In this document: piece after piece, positions 49,660 to 58,773 of the stretch | How the letters are laid out: every line of letters begins with the position of its first letter | How positions within the stretch are numbered: the stretch's first letter is position 1 | From: SpSt-600 sp042408195 | GTDB lineage: Bacteria; Chloroflexota; Anaerolineae; SpSt-600 | DNA length: 64,000 nucleotides | Direction of reading: 5' to 3' | Assembly: GCA_042408195.1 (NCBI GenBank) | Contig: JBHOQL010000107.1 | Coordinates: 34,919 to 98,918, forward strand | Notes under the pieces: generated by a model | Told to the model about the DNA's origin: nothing | The model's input: the letters and a program-made list of their open reading frames with translations, nothing else | Database searches by the model: none | Position numbers and translations under genes: made by a program

Positions 49660-50615
49660 ACCCTCCCTCCTTTAGAATTGTTAGCTTTTCTGCTTCGCCA
49701 CCAAAGGAAAGCCCCTGGGAGGCTTGTAAGGTAAATTATAGCTTGCATTAGCAAAGAGAGGGAAAAAGCGCCTGCTGGGGTCGCTACACCCGCCAGATTA
49801 CTGTAAAGAAAAACGAAAGCCCCCTGATTCACCCCCAACCCGCCAACTGAAGGGATAAGGACTGGTGCAAAAGGCGTTAGAGGGTTCAGGATGAAGATGT
49901 AAAGGGGAGGGATACCCGCCTGAATAGCTTCCGAAGCACACCAATTCACGAGGCTCGTCAGAGTAAGACCAACAAGGGCTATGAGGAAGGCTTTTGCCAG
50001 AGCTTCTGGCTTAGTTCTGTAGGCTTCTACAGCTTTGGAAAGCCGCACGAAAAGGGGGCTGAGCCCGAAAATTCTCCCCATTAGCCCCCGGAACCGCCGG
50101 CTCAAGAGAGAAGCGAAACCTGCAAAGAAAAGGATGTTCACAATAGTCACTACCGCCATCAGCCCGGAAAGGTCAATCCTTTTCATCCCCCATAGGGCGA
50201 AGGCTACACCAACCAGTCCTCCAAAGAGGAAAGAAGCTAACCCTACCAACCTGTCCACAAGCACGGATATAGCCGCTTCGGGTACCTGTTCCGAATCTAC
50301 CGCCAAACCATAGCCCCTCATAACATCACCTGCTACCATCGGGAAGAGGAAATTTCCAAAGAAAAGGCCAGTGAAAAAATAGGAGGTCAAGGTACCAAGA
50401 GGCACCTTCATGCCCATTGCTCTGAGAAGCAGACCCCACTTGAATATGTTGGCGAATATGGCCAGGAAGTAAAGGACAAAGGCCAGGGCAATTAATTCAA
50501 TTTTAGCTCTTGTGAAGAGTTCCCAAGATTGGTGTATTTCAGGCTTTGTTAGAAGAAAGGCTAACAATCCCAGGCTTACCGCTACTTTGAGCGCAGAAGT
50601 GAGAGCCCTTTTCAT
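49632..50615 (-). CDS. Lysylphosphatidylglycerol synthase TM / UPF0104-family membrane protein
   Basis: The 327-residue protein has about eight hydrophobic segments and the family pattern FTGLFFGNFLFPMVAGDVMR, then LVDRLVGLASFL and IPSVGGLGVNQGAFV. Homologues of the AglD/MprF membrane domain move or modify lipid-linked molecules. Its ATG overlaps the GT2 stop by 4 bases, so it may handle the glycolipid product of that enzyme. Confidence 0.88.
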   Translation of the reverse strand: MKRALTSALKVAVSLGLLAFLLTKPEIHQSWELFTRAKIELIALAFVLYFLAIFANIFKWGLLLRAMGMKVPLGTLTSYFFTGLFFGNFLFPMVAGDVMRGYGLAVDSEQVPEAAISVLVDRLVGLASFLFGGLVGVAFALWGMKRIDLSGLMAVVTIVNILFFAGFASLLSRRFRGLMGRIFGLSPLFVRLSKAVEAYRTKPEALAKAFLIALVGLTLTSLVNWCASEAIQAGIPPLYIFILNPLTPFAPVLIPSVGGLGVNQGAFVFLYSNLAGVATPAGAFSLSLLMQAIIYLTSLPGAFLWWRSRKANNSKGGRVWLEKGNRN

Positions 50616-51604
50616 TCCTCTGTGTGCTCCACATCAATGAGGGGTGCAAAGGGGTCCAGAGTTAACCTCGTTAAAACAGAAGGTGATGCCTTTTCCAGCT
50701 TTGGGGGAGGCTCCACCTTCTTTGTGGTCCAGGCCATATCCCAGACCACATGCTTACGTCCCCTAATGTAATAATCATAAGCCCCAAGAAGCCGTGCGAA
50801 AGCCTCAATGGCAGCCAAAGCTATGAGGACATAGATAAGCCTTATGGCTCCCCACAGTTCCCCGAGCCAGAGGCGCACAACTCGCCAGGTGTCCAGGCTT
50901 GCTACTTTGTAACCGTATTTGCGCATAAGATGTAGGTGACCGGCATAATTGCGGCGGCGCTGACGGATAAAGTCCCCAAGAGTTGTCGGGCCCATGTTGA
51001 AGACCACAGCGTCGGGGGCGTAGCGCACTTCAAGGCCACGCTTTATGACCAACGCTTCCACGAAAGCCTCATCCATGGCCACATCGGGCGGAATCTGGTC
51101 AAAGACCCTGCGGAAAGCAATAAGCTCTCCAAGGCGCGGGATTTCCATACACAGCTCGTGCTCGAGCTTCAACCGCAGGTGGGAAAGAGCAGCGATAATG
51201 TGATCGGGAGTGTTGACTGCGACTTTCTGAGCGCCCGTCATTCCAACTTTGGGATCCCTGAACATCCTAACCAGGTTCTCAATGGCATCGTAGCGCGGCA
51301 GGGTATCGCCGCTTTCCAAAACGCATATATCCTCTTTGGCGTGTTTGAGGAAAAGATTGACGGCGGAGGTTTTCCCCTCCCGGCGTTCCTGGACCAGCAA
51401 CTTTATCCTGGGGTCTTTCTTCTGATATTCCTGGACTATATCAACAGTGCGGTCAGTGCAACCCGAGGCCACCACAATTATTTCCGTAATTTCAACCTCG
51501 TGGAGCTTCTGGTTGAGGAGGGCATCCAGGAGTTTACCAATATTGGCCTCCTCATTGTAAGCAGTAACACCTACACTGCAGCGGATTTTCCCCTCTCCGG
51601 TCAC
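50612..51604 (-). CDS. Glycosyltransferase family 2
   Basis: A GT-A fold with VGVTAYNEEANIGKLLDALL at the N-terminus, the VASGCTDRTVDIV motif, DxD-like LESGD near residue 97, and MDEAFVEALVIKRG after it. The QRRRNYAGH acceptor motif corresponds to the QxxRW region. One hydrophobic segment near 245-265 anchors the C-terminus. The start is GTG behind AGAGGAAAAGAG. Sugar and acceptor are unknown. It heads a three-gene unit. Confidence 0.9.
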   Translation of the reverse strand: MTGEGKIRCSVGVTAYNEEANIGKLLDALLNQKLHEVEITEIIVVASGCTDRTVDIVQEYQKKDPRIKLLVQERREGKTSAVNLFLKHAKEDICVLESGDTLPRYDAIENLVRMFRDPKVGMTGAQKVAVNTPDHIIAALSHLRLKLEHELCMEIPRLGELIAFRRVFDQIPPDVAMDEAFVEALVIKRGLEVRYAPDAVVFNMGPTTLGDFIRQRRRNYAGHLHLMRKYGYKVASLDTWRVVRLWLGELWGAIRLIYVLIALAAIEAFARLLGAYDYYIRGRKHVVWDMAWTTKKVEPPPKLEKASPSVLTRLTLDPFAPLIDVEHTEE

Positions 51605-51636
51605 CTCTTTTCCTCTGGAGAAAATTCTGTGAAGCG

Positions 51637-51665
51637 ATTATAGCACAAAAGGGGAGCGAACGCAA
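51637..51665 (-). promoter_or_regulatory. Sigma-70-type promoter of the GT2 unit
   Basis: On the minus strand, TTGCGT (51660-51665), a 17-bp spacer and TATAAT (51637-51642), about 33 bases before the GT2 GTG. Confidence 0.75.
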
Positions 51666-51690
51666 AGGAGAAGCCGGAAAAGGGGTGGCA

Positions 51691-51719
51691 TTGTTTTTCA
51701 TGTTCCGATGTGATATAAT
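51691..51719 (+). promoter_or_regulatory. Sigma-70-type promoter of the DUF58 gene
   Basis: TTGTTT (51691-51696), a 17-bp spacer and TATAAT (51714-51719). It lies back to back with the GT2 promoter and decides the start of the DUF58 gene, because the earlier ATG at 51685 would be upstream of the transcript. Confidence 0.75.
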
Positions 51720-51735
51720 CGAGCAGGAGGGCAGG

Positions 51736-53001
51736 GTGAGAGAGAAAGGTAAGGTGCCTCTTCTGTTTGTCCTCTGGGTTGTGAGTCTGGCCCTTATGCT
51801 CAGCACCGGCCACGCCCTTTTCCGCTTTTTCTTTTACCTTTTCACGAGCTTAATGGCCTTCTCGATCCTCTGGGTTTGGCAAAACCTGTGGGGGTTAGAA
51901 GTTGAAAGGTCCGTCGCTTCCCCCAAGGCGCAGGTGGGAAAAATCCTGGAAGAGGAAATTGTAGTACGCAATCGCAGTTTCCTGCCCAAATTCTGGCTTG
52001 AAGTTAGAGATCATTCCTCACTTCCCGCCCATGTGGCCGGTAGAGTTATAAGCTCAATACCCAGGAAGGGAGAAAACCGTTGGTCCGTGAAAACCCTGTG
52101 CCGGAAAAGAGGAGTCTTCACCCTCGGCCCCACCACAGTGGTCAGTTCCGATCCCCTGGGGCTCATTGCAATTGAGAAGACTTTCCCCGCGAAGCTGAGG
52201 GTTACAGTTTACCCACCCATTTACCCGTTGCCATATTTTAAGCTCTATTCCGGAATATTGCCCGGGGGAGAGGTAGTGCGCCAGCGCGCTCCTTACGCCA
52301 CGACCAATGTGGCTGGAGTAAGGGAATATTACCCGGGCGATAGCTTCAACCGCATCCACTGGCCCACCACAGCCCACGTTGGCCGGTTGATGGTCAAAGA
52401 ATTCGAGCTGGACCCTTTGAGCAACGTTTGGATATTTCTCGACCTGGACAAGAAGGTTCAGAAGGGAGAACCGTGGCCTCCCTCTTTTGTGGAAAGCCGT
52501 GGACCAAGCCTTTTCTGGGCAGAAGGGTGGGCCCTGAGGCCTGAACCTACTACGGAAGAATACGCTGTGGCCATCGCCGCATCCCTGGCTAGCCGCCTGT
52601 TGGGAGAGAAGAGAGCACTGGGTCTTGTCACTTACTCCACTACAAGGTATGTCCTGAGGCCGGAAAGGGGTCTAAGGCAATTGATAAAAATCCTGGACCT
52701 CCTAGCCGTGGTCAGGGCCGAAAGCGATAAACCTTTTGAAGAACTGCTGGCTTGTGAAAGCCCACTGCTTGAAGGGAACTCCACGGTAATAGCCATAACT
52801 TCTTCGGAAAGCACAGGATGGGTTAAGGCTCTCCAAAGTATAAAGATGAAAGGGCTTGCCGCCTTGGCCATAATCGTCGCTGAAAGCCCTGAAAGTTACC
52901 AAGAGGTCCTGGCCGAACTGAAAGCTGTGGGTGTACCTTGGATTTTCATTCACCTTGGTGATGAAATACCTGCTGTTATGGATCTGGGGAGGGTAAAATG
53001 A
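51736..53001 (+). CDS. DUF58 protein (MoxR-partner type)
   Basis: Two membrane helices at the N-terminus are followed by a beta-rich part and the DUF58 signature GVREYYPGDSFNRIHWPTTA, then a vWA-like fold (VWIFLDLDKK). I chose GTG 51736 behind GGAGGG, 17 bases downstream of the -10 box, giving 421 residues. DUF58 proteins usually sit beside a MoxR AAA+ ATPase and a transglutaminase. Neither is here. The ROK gene overlaps its stop by 4 bases. Confidence 0.88.
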   Translation: MREKGKVPLLFVLWVVSLALMLSTGHALFRFFFYLFTSLMAFSILWVWQNLWGLEVERSVASPKAQVGKILEEEIVVRNRSFLPKFWLEVRDHSSLPAHVAGRVISSIPRKGENRWSVKTLCRKRGVFTLGPTTVVSSDPLGLIAIEKTFPAKLRVTVYPPIYPLPYFKLYSGILPGGEVVRQRAPYATTNVAGVREYYPGDSFNRIHWPTTAHVGRLMVKEFELDPLSNVWIFLDLDKKVQKGEPWPPSFVESRGPSLFWAEGWALRPEPTTEEYAVAIAASLASRLLGEKRALGLVTYSTTRYVLRPERGLRQLIKILDLLAVVRAESDKPFEELLACESPLLEGNSTVIAITSSESTGWVKALQSIKMKGLAALAIIVAESPESYQEVLAELKAVGVPWIFIHLGDEIPAVMDLGRVK

Positions 53002-53990
53002 GGACCGTGGTGGCTGTTGATCTGGGTGGAACCAACGTTAGGGCAGCCCTTTACACCGAAGACGGGAAACTTCTGTCTCACTGCATTCTCCCTACCCTCG
53101 CTCACGAAGGGTTGGAGCCGACCTTAGGCCGAATTTTTGCCGCAATTGAAGAGGTAATTAAAGGTCATGAAAGGCCTATGGCTATAGGGGTTGGAGCACC
53201 TGGGCCTTTGGACCCATGGAAGGGGGTTATATTGTCGGCACCAAACCTGCCGGGCTGGGAGAACATCCCCTTGGCCGATATCCTTTCGGAACGTTTCGGG
53301 ATACCTGCTTTTGTGGGAAACGATGCCAACTTGGCAGCTTTGGCTGAACACAGACTCGGTGCTGGCAAAGGTTTCTCCAATATCATTTACGTTACGGTGA
53401 GCACAGGCATAGGTGGGGGTGTGATTGTGGATGGTTCTTTGCTCCTGGGAGCAAAGGGCTTCGCAGGGGAAGTGGGGCACATCATTGTTAAACCTGATGG
53501 GCCTCCTTGTAGCTGTGGAAGCGTGGGATGTTTGGAAGCTGTGGCTTCGGGACCGGCCATTGCCCGGGAAGCTTTGAGGCGCATCAGGGAAGGAGAGGTC
53601 TCTTCCATCCCAAAGTTCGTGGAAGGCCCTCTTGAGGGCTTGAGTGCAAGGGAGGTAGCAAAAGCTGCTTTGGAGGGGGATCCCTTAGCTCGGGAACTTT
53701 TCAGGGAAGCTGGATACTATCTGGGGATTGGCTTCGTAAGCCTCATCCACATTTTCAACCCATCAAGGATAATAGTGGGGGGAGGGGTTGCAAAGATTGG
53801 GAAATTGCTTCTTGAGCCTGCTGAAGAAACGGTCAGGAAGTTTACAATGAGGGAATTTTTGGAGGACTTTAAAATAGTACCTACCGCCCTTGGGGACGAG
53901 GTTGGGCTTTTAGGAGCCTATATTCTGGCTAAAGAGAGCCTTTACTCTTCCTCCTCAAATTCCTCAAGCCAGTCCTCTGGCTCCTCGTAA
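52998..53990 (+). CDS. ROK-family sugar kinase (glucokinase-like)
   Basis: The N-terminal phosphate loop is VDLGGTNVRAAL, the catalytic Asp is in FVGNDANLAAL, TGIGGG is present, and the zinc motif is CSCGSVGCLEAVASG. The 330 residues end in an unusual Ser-rich tail (YSSSSNSSSQSSGSS). That tail is encoded by the antisense of the Glu-rich end of the convergent HEAT gene, with which it overlaps by 49 bases. Glucose is the likely substrate, but other hexoses are possible. Confidence 0.9.
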   Translation: MRTVVAVDLGGTNVRAALYTEDGKLLSHCILPTLAHEGLEPTLGRIFAAIEEVIKGHERPMAIGVGAPGPLDPWKGVILSAPNLPGWENIPLADILSERFGIPAFVGNDANLAALAEHRLGAGKGFSNIIYVTVSTGIGGGVIVDGSLLLGAKGFAGEVGHIIVKPDGPPCSCGSVGCLEAVASGPAIAREALRRIREGEVSSIPKFVEGPLEGLSAREVAKAALEGDPLARELFREAGYYLGIGFVSLIHIFNPSRIIVGGGVAKIGKLLLEPAEETVRKFTMREFLEDFKIVPTALGDEVGLLGAYILAKESLYSSSSNSSSQSSGSS

Positions 53991-54820
53991 AGCTCACACC
54001 CCTCGAGGGCTGCCTCTGCTACTTCCCGAACATCAGGGTCAGGGTCCGCACAAAGTTTGGAAAGAACCCTTTTGGCCTCTTCCCCGCCGATGAGGCCAAG
54101 GGACCATATGGCTTCCATGCGGATGTCCTTGTTCTCTTCGGAAAGGGCAACTTCAATGAGATTAGGTACAGCTTCTGCCACTGAAGCTTCTCCTGCGGCT
54201 TTGATAGCCTCGTAGCGGATATCGTAGATATTGCTTTTGAGTTCTTTTAGGATTATGGGCCCCCACCTATGATGGCCGTTTCTGCCCATGGCGAAGAGAG
54301 CGCTTACCTTCATCCCCACATCGGGGTAATTGTAGGCTTCTTCAATTATCTCAACCACTTCCGGATCCGTGAGGAAGCCAAGAGCTTCTACGGCACATCG
54401 CCTCGACTCCAGAGGTAGATCATCGTTGCGGAAAACACTTATGAGGAAATTCTTCACCCTAAGGAAATCCTCAAGGGGGAGTTCCGGCCCGAGGATATCA
54501 GCCAGGGGGTCAGAAGAGAAAAACTCATACTCGTTTATTGAGCCCTCATATATGTATCGTCCCAGTGTTTTGATGGCCTGGGAGCGGACTTCTTGAGCCG
54601 GGTCGTTTACAGCGAGGTCGAAGAGTTTATCAATAAAACGGACCTCCGGGTAATTCCAAATAGCCATGGCAGCCCCTGCCCTGACATCCGGGTCTTCATC
54701 TTCCAACAATACTTCCAAAACTTTTACATGCTCTTCATTGTATTCATCGCTTTCAGAGATGTTGTCCAGCAGCCTCAGTTTATCCCTCTTGCTCCATTGC
54801 TTTACTTTTTCCACCTTCAT
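53942..54820 (-). CDS. HEAT-repeat protein
   Basis: The 292 residues are made of helical pairs of HEAT/PBS-lyase type: EDPDVRAGAAMAIWNYPE, AQEVRSQAIKTLG, ESRRCAVEALG, IRYEAIKAAGEA, DIRMEAIWSLGLIGG and DVREVAEAALEG. The C-terminus is acidic (EEPEDWLEEFEEEE). Such repeats are protein-binding scaffolds, and no enzyme activity is expected. The ATG follows GAGGGGAGAAG and overlaps the end of the CBS/CorC gene by 41 bases. Confidence 0.88.
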   Translation of the reverse strand: MKVEKVKQWSKRDKLRLLDNISESDEYNEEHVKVLEVLLEDEDPDVRAGAAMAIWNYPEVRFIDKLFDLAVNDPAQEVRSQAIKTLGRYIYEGSINEYEFFSSDPLADILGPELPLEDFLRVKNFLISVFRNDDLPLESRRCAVEALGFLTDPEVVEIIEEAYNYPDVGMKVSALFAMGRNGHHRWGPIILKELKSNIYDIRYEAIKAAGEASVAEAVPNLIEVALSEENKDIRMEAIWSLGLIGGEEAKRVLSKLCADPDPDVREVAEAALEGCELYEEPEDWLEEFEEEE

Positions 54821-55931
54821 CTTCTCCCCTCTCTTTTGCGATCTTCCGGAGACGGACTTTCCCTATTCGCCTTCCCACTAAAGATAGGACTTCAAAATCG
54901 AAGCCTTCTAGTTGAAAATGGGCGCCTCTTTCAGGTATCTTTCCAAATTTACTATACACCAAGCCTCCCACAGTGTCAATACCTTCCAGATCCAGTTCTT
55001 TTCCTATTATCTCTTCCAGATCCTCGAGGCTGAGCCTACCATCCAGAATGTATTCTCCTTCCCCGCTCTCTCGCAGGAGGGGTTCTTCTCGGTCATATTC
55101 GTCTTGGATCTCTCCCAGGATTTCCTCTAACAGGTCCTCCAGGGTGATTATCCCAGCCGTGCCTCCGTATTCGTCCACCACTATGGCCATGTGGATCCTC
55201 TGGCGCTGCATCTCCTTCAGAAGTTCGGCAGCGTTCTTGGTTTCAGGGACAAAATACGGGGGACGGAGAATGCTCTTCACTTCTTCAGTCCACTTTCCTT
55301 CCCACGCTTTCTGGAGAAGGTCCTTCACGTGGATTATCCCGACTATGTTATCTATAGTCTCTTCGTAGGCAGGAAGACGGGAATGCCCGCTTTCGTTGGC
55401 AATTTTCACAGCTTCTGAAACAGTGGCCTCCGCCTTGACGGCCACCAGATCTATCCTTGGCACCATTATCTCCCGCACGATGGTTTCCTCAAGGTCCAGA
55501 GCCCCTTCCACGATCTTGCGCCTCTCCCCTTCCAGCACGCATATAATTTCGCCGGATTTTTCATCACTAAAGGAAATCTCGCGAGCCTTTTTGTAGAAAA
55601 AGGCAAACGGAGCGAAGAGCAGAGCGACAAACTCAGCAAACCCCTCAAGGAAATTAATGCGGCTGCCCACCTTTTCACCGAGACCATGGAGCAGCATAGC
55701 GGAAAAACTGTTAATTGCAAGCATTAAAAGAACAGTTAATCCCAAAGGGAAAAAGGGTTCCAGGAGCTTGAACAAGCTTGCCCCAGCCATCAGGAGGGAA
55801 GCACCGGCCAGAAAGTCAAAAGAATATTGTCTTTTTTCCTCGGGTTTATGTCTTTTCAACCACAGGTTCTTTAAGGCAAAACTTGCCCAGAAACCAACCA
55901 GACTTGCAAGCCAGAGCCCCGCATAAATCAT
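54780..55931 (-). CDS. CBS-pair membrane protein of the HlyC/CorC family
   Basis: About 115 N-terminal residues carry three to four hydrophobic segments. These are followed by a CBS pair (EIMVPRIDLVAVKAEATVSE and VDEYGGTAGIITLEDLLEEI) and a CorC/HlyC C-terminal domain (GRLSLEDLEEIIGKEL to the end). The membrane part is shorter than a full DUF21 domain and lacks its usual motifs by eye. The family is linked to Mg or Co efflux. Its start overlaps glmU by 4 bases. Confidence 0.87.
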   Translation of the reverse strand: MIYAGLWLASLVGFWASFALKNLWLKRHKPEEKRQYSFDFLAGASLLMAGASLFKLLEPFFPLGLTVLLMLAINSFSAMLLHGLGEKVGSRINFLEGFAEFVALLFAPFAFFYKKAREISFSDEKSGEIICVLEGERRKIVEGALDLEETIVREIMVPRIDLVAVKAEATVSEAVKIANESGHSRLPAYEETIDNIVGIIHVKDLLQKAWEGKWTEEVKSILRPPYFVPETKNAAELLKEMQRQRIHMAIVVDEYGGTAGIITLEDLLEEILGEIQDEYDREEPLLRESGEGEYILDGRLSLEDLEEIIGKELDLEGIDTVGGLVYSKFGKIPERGAHFQLEGFDFEVLSLVGRRIGKVRLRKIAKERGEDEGGKSKAMEQEG

Positions 55932-57265
55932 TTTTTCTCCTTAGCTGGGACCCCATAAACTAATGCTCCGGGAGGGACATCTCTCGTAACTACCGAGCCA
56001 GCTCCAGTCCTGGCTTTCTTACCCACTTTGACCGGTGCCACCAACATGGTATCGCTTCCAATGAAGGCCTCATCCTCTATGATAGTCGGATGCTTTGTGT
56101 AACCATCAAAATTGCAAGTTATGGTTCCTGCTCCTATGTTTACTTTGGCTCCCACCGTGGCATCACCCAGGTAACTGAAGTGATTTACCTTGGTACCGGG
56201 GCCCAGGTAACTTTTCTTGATTTCGGCAAAGTTTCCGATGTGGACTCCACGGGCGAGGTGGGTTCCAGGCCGGAGGTGGGAGAAAGGGCCAACTCTGACT
56301 TCTTCCTCTAATACGGCTCCTTCAACCACCGAAGCCTCTATAATGCAGGCATTCCCTATTTTGGAATCCCTGATGATAGTTCCAGGCCCTATCACACACC
56401 CTTCCCCGATCTGTGTTTTGCCTAGAACGAAAGAGTTGGGGTAGATAACCGTGTCCATGCCTATCTCTACTCCCGCTTCCACATAAGTGGCTTCGGGGTT
56501 CACAATAGTAACCCCGTTTTCCATCCAGTAACGGTTTATCCTTTGGCGCATGATGGCCTCAGCCATAGCCAGGTGGACTCTAGTGTTCACTCCAAGGGCT
56601 TCTTCAGGGTCCTTAAGGGCGACCGTATGCACAGGGGAATTTTCCTCAATGGCGATAGCGACAAGGTCCGTCAGGTAATATTCACCATTGGGGTGAGGTT
56701 TGAGCAAGGGCAGGTGAACTTTCAGCCACTCAGTCTGGAAGCAATAAACCCCTACGTTAAGTTCCGTCAAAGTTTTCTCCTGGGGAGTAGCTTCTGCTTC
56801 CTCTACTATCTTTACCACATTACCATTCTCATCCCGGACCACTCTTCCAAAGCCCATGGATTCGGAAGAATGGACGGTTAAGAAAGTCACCGGTGGCTTC
56901 CTCTCAAAGTGAGCCTTGATCAATTCTTCTACGGTCTCTTTCCTCAACAAGGGCATATCGCCATAGAGGACAAGGGTCGTTTGAGGCCAGGAAGGCACAG
57001 CTTCCAGAGCTTTGAGGACAGCGTGGCCTGTGCCCAGAAGCTCCCCCTGGTGGACCGTTATGGCTCTTTCACCTATTAATTTGGCTACTTCTTCTCCCCC
57101 GTAGCCTATCACGACCACAGGCTTGTAAGCAGTTAAGGCAATGGCTGTTTCCAAAACGTATTCCAGCAGGGGCTTGCCGCAGAGGGGATGTAAGACTTTC
57201 GGGAGCTTTGATTTCATTCTCTTGCCGAGCCCTGCAGCTAAAATTACGACTTTAAGTTCTTCCAT
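55928..57265 (-). CDS. glmU: Bifunctional GlmU (GlcN-1-P acetyltransferase / UDP-GlcNAc pyrophosphorylase)
   Basis: GlmU makes UDP-GlcNAc for peptidoglycan and glycans. The N-terminal uridylyltransferase has LAAGLGKRMKSKLPKVLHPL and LYGDMPLL. The C-terminal left-handed beta helix contains the acetyltransferase residues KVNHFSYLGDATVG and NIGAGTITCNFDG, so both activities should be intact. At 445 residues it is a little short at the C-terminus. It heads a glmU-CorC-HEAT unit. Confidence 0.94.
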   Translation of the reverse strand: MEELKVVILAAGLGKRMKSKLPKVLHPLCGKPLLEYVLETAIALTAYKPVVVIGYGGEEVAKLIGERAITVHQGELLGTGHAVLKALEAVPSWPQTTLVLYGDMPLLRKETVEELIKAHFERKPPVTFLTVHSSESMGFGRVVRDENGNVVKIVEEAEATPQEKTLTELNVGVYCFQTEWLKVHLPLLKPHPNGEYYLTDLVAIAIEENSPVHTVALKDPEEALGVNTRVHLAMAEAIMRQRINRYWMENGVTIVNPEATYVEAGVEIGMDTVIYPNSFVLGKTQIGEGCVIGPGTIIRDSKIGNACIIEASVVEGAVLEEEVRVGPFSHLRPGTHLARGVHIGNFAEIKKSYLGPGTKVNHFSYLGDATVGAKVNIGAGTITCNFDGYTKHPTIIEDEAFIGSDTMLVAPVKVGKKARTGAGSVVTRDVPPGALVYGVPAKEKK

Positions 57266-57305
57266 CCCTTACTCCCGGGGTAAAATTTACAATTCTTTAC
57301 CGATA

Positions 57306-57335
57306 ATTTTAGCACAGCGCCCTACACCGGGGCAA
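57306..57335 (-). promoter_or_regulatory. Candidate promoter of the glmU unit
   Basis: On the minus strand, TTGCCC (57330-57335), an 18-bp spacer and TAAAAT (57306-57311), 41 bases before the glmU ATG. The match is weaker than at the other promoters. Confidence 0.5.
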
Positions 57336-57564
57336 GCTTCAAAAGGGTGAACACTCAGAGGTACACGAGGAAAATTTGGTTAAGGCAAGTTGCTGTCTTC
57401 TATAGCTCGCCCATAGGTGGTGGAAACGTAGAGGGCGTCTCTTCACCCGCAAGCGGGATCCTCAAGGCGGTAAACTAAAGACCCGAGAGGCAAGCAAAGC
57501 TGAGGGCTAGGAAGGCCTTTTCCTCCTTGGGGGTATCCCCGCAGGAAGAAAGAATGAGGGCACA

Positions 57565-57597
57565 GGGCAAACTCCTGCCCTTGCCCGCGAAGGGGAC
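57565..57597 (+). repeat. Intergenic repeat, copy 2 of 3
   Basis: It matches copy 1 (272-304) at 27 of 33 positions. Downstream both copies reach a GGGTTAG after about 40 bases. Confidence 0.4.
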
Positions 57598-57633
57598 CGG
57601 AGCTGGAATGGCTCCAGGGTCAACGGGTTAGGG

Positions 57634-58014
57634 TTAATTTTGCAGTAGTGCTATAGCGTCTATTTCTACCAGAGCTCCCCTTGGGAGAGCCGCCACCTGC
57701 ACAGTGGTCCTGGCCGGAGGAGATTGGGGGAAAAATTCAGCATAAACAGCGTTCATGGCCTGAAAATCATTGAGGTCCTGGAGGAAAACCCCTACTCTTA
57801 CAACATCATCCAAAGAGGCCCCTGCTGCCTCCAGGATAGCCTTGAGATTCAACAGAGCCTGTCTGGTCTGAGCTTCAATCCCTTCCTCAAGTTGTCCGGT
57901 AGCAGGATTGATGCCAATCTGCCCAGCTACGAAAAGGAAATTCCCAGCTTTTACTGCCTGAGAGTAAGGCCCTATGGCTGGAGGAGCCTTTTCAGTGCTT
58001 ATCACTTCCCTCAT
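57634..58014 (-). CDS. ridA: RidA-family enamine/imine deaminase
   Basis: The protein hydrolyses reactive 2-aminoacrylate and related imines formed by PLP enzymes. The 126 residues include KAPPAIGPYSQAVKAGNFLF, VFLQDLNDF and the active-site Arg in PARTTVQVAALPRGALVEID. It is monocistronic, with no close neighbour on its strand. Confidence 0.94.
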   Translation of the reverse strand: MREVISTEKAPPAIGPYSQAVKAGNFLFVAGQIGINPATGQLEEGIEAQTRQALLNLKAILEAAGASLDDVVRVGVFLQDLNDFQAMNAVYAEFFPQSPPARTTVQVAALPRGALVEIDAIALLQN

Positions 58015-58191
58015 CTTCCCCCCTTTTCAGCAGGGATTTTTTACGGGCGGAATGCGACGCAGAGTTGCTATTTGCTGTTTTTATCCCGGTTTTATAAATT
58101 CATTACAAAGGTGCGGGAGGAGACAAAGTGGAAAAATCGCCTTAATGCTCAAGGGCATTTGGGATATTTGGGATAAATTTGGGATATCGGA

Positions 58192-58701
58192 CTAAACATA
58201 GAGGTATTTCTTCCAGACTTCGTGGCAGCGGACTTCCCCCAGAAGGACAAAGACTATATAGCGAGGACGGGAAGGTTTGGAGATGAGGCGAAGGCCAGCC
58301 TCTTCGGGGGTCCGAGAGCCTTTGCGGTGATTGCAACTCTTGCACGCAGTCACCACGTTTTCCCACTCTGTCTTACCACCTCTATGGCGGGGGATCACGT
58401 GGTCCAAAGTTAATTCGCTCTTCGGCAACTGTCTTCCGCAGTACTGGCAGGTATAATGGTCTCGAGCGAAGACGGTCTTGCGTGTAAGGGGGACGTTCAC
58501 GAACCTCGGAACTCTCACGTAAGCCACAAGCCTGATGACCGATGGAACTGGTAAGCACAGTTTTTCGGAGCGCAAATAGGCATCAGTAGCTTCCACGATC
58601 TCGGCCTTCTCTTTAAGGACCAACACGATAGCCCTTTTAACCGAGACCACACTCAGGGGTTCATATGTAGAGTTAAGGACCAGTACTGAGCCTTCCAACA
58701 T
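58192..58701 (-). CDS. HNH endonuclease domain protein
   Basis: The 169-residue protein has an HNH zinc finger: CQYCGRQL, then LTLDHVIPRHRGG and ACKSCNHRKG. The N-terminal part (LVLNSTYEPLSVVSVKRAIV) is the usual partner of this stand-alone HNH family, which is common in bacterial genomes and of unknown role. It is not part of a visible restriction or intron system. It lies downstream of tRNA-Val, behind a terminator. Confidence 0.88.
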   Translation of the reverse strand: MLEGSVLVLNSTYEPLSVVSVKRAIVLVLKEKAEIVEATDAYLRSEKLCLPVPSVIRLVAYVRVPRFVNVPLTRKTVFARDHYTCQYCGRQLPKSELTLDHVIPRHRGGKTEWENVVTACKSCNHRKGSRTPEEAGLRLISKPSRPRYIVFVLLGEVRCHEVWKKYLYV

Positions 58702-58738
58702 TTTCGCTTCCCCCTCCCAGCTTTCAGGGAAGCCTTAA

Positions 58739-58767
58739 AAACAAAGCCCCTTTGGGGGGCTCTGTTT
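58739..58767. terminator. Intrinsic terminator after tRNA-Val
   Basis: AAACAAAGCCCC (58739-58750) pairs with GGGGCTCTGTTT (58756-58767) over 12 bp with one G-U pair and a 5-base loop. T-runs lie on both sides, so it can act in both directions. On the minus strand it ends the tRNA transcript before the HNH gene. Confidence 0.75.
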
Positions 58768-58773
58768 TTAAGG

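Larger units (their letters stand above)
57266..57633. other. 368-bp gap with the glmU promoter and a repeat copy
   Basis: No gene is supported. It holds a candidate glmU promoter near 57306-57335, one copy of the 33-bp intergenic repeat, and short GC-rich inverted repeats such as CCCGCAAGCGGG. I considered RNase P RNA but could not match its core. Confidence 0.45.

Noticed and set aside
57340..57630. Possible RNase P RNA or tmRNA in the gap before ridA
   Set aside because: GGTAA-like and GAGGAAA-like bits occur, but the conserved cores and pairing of either RNA could not be assembled.
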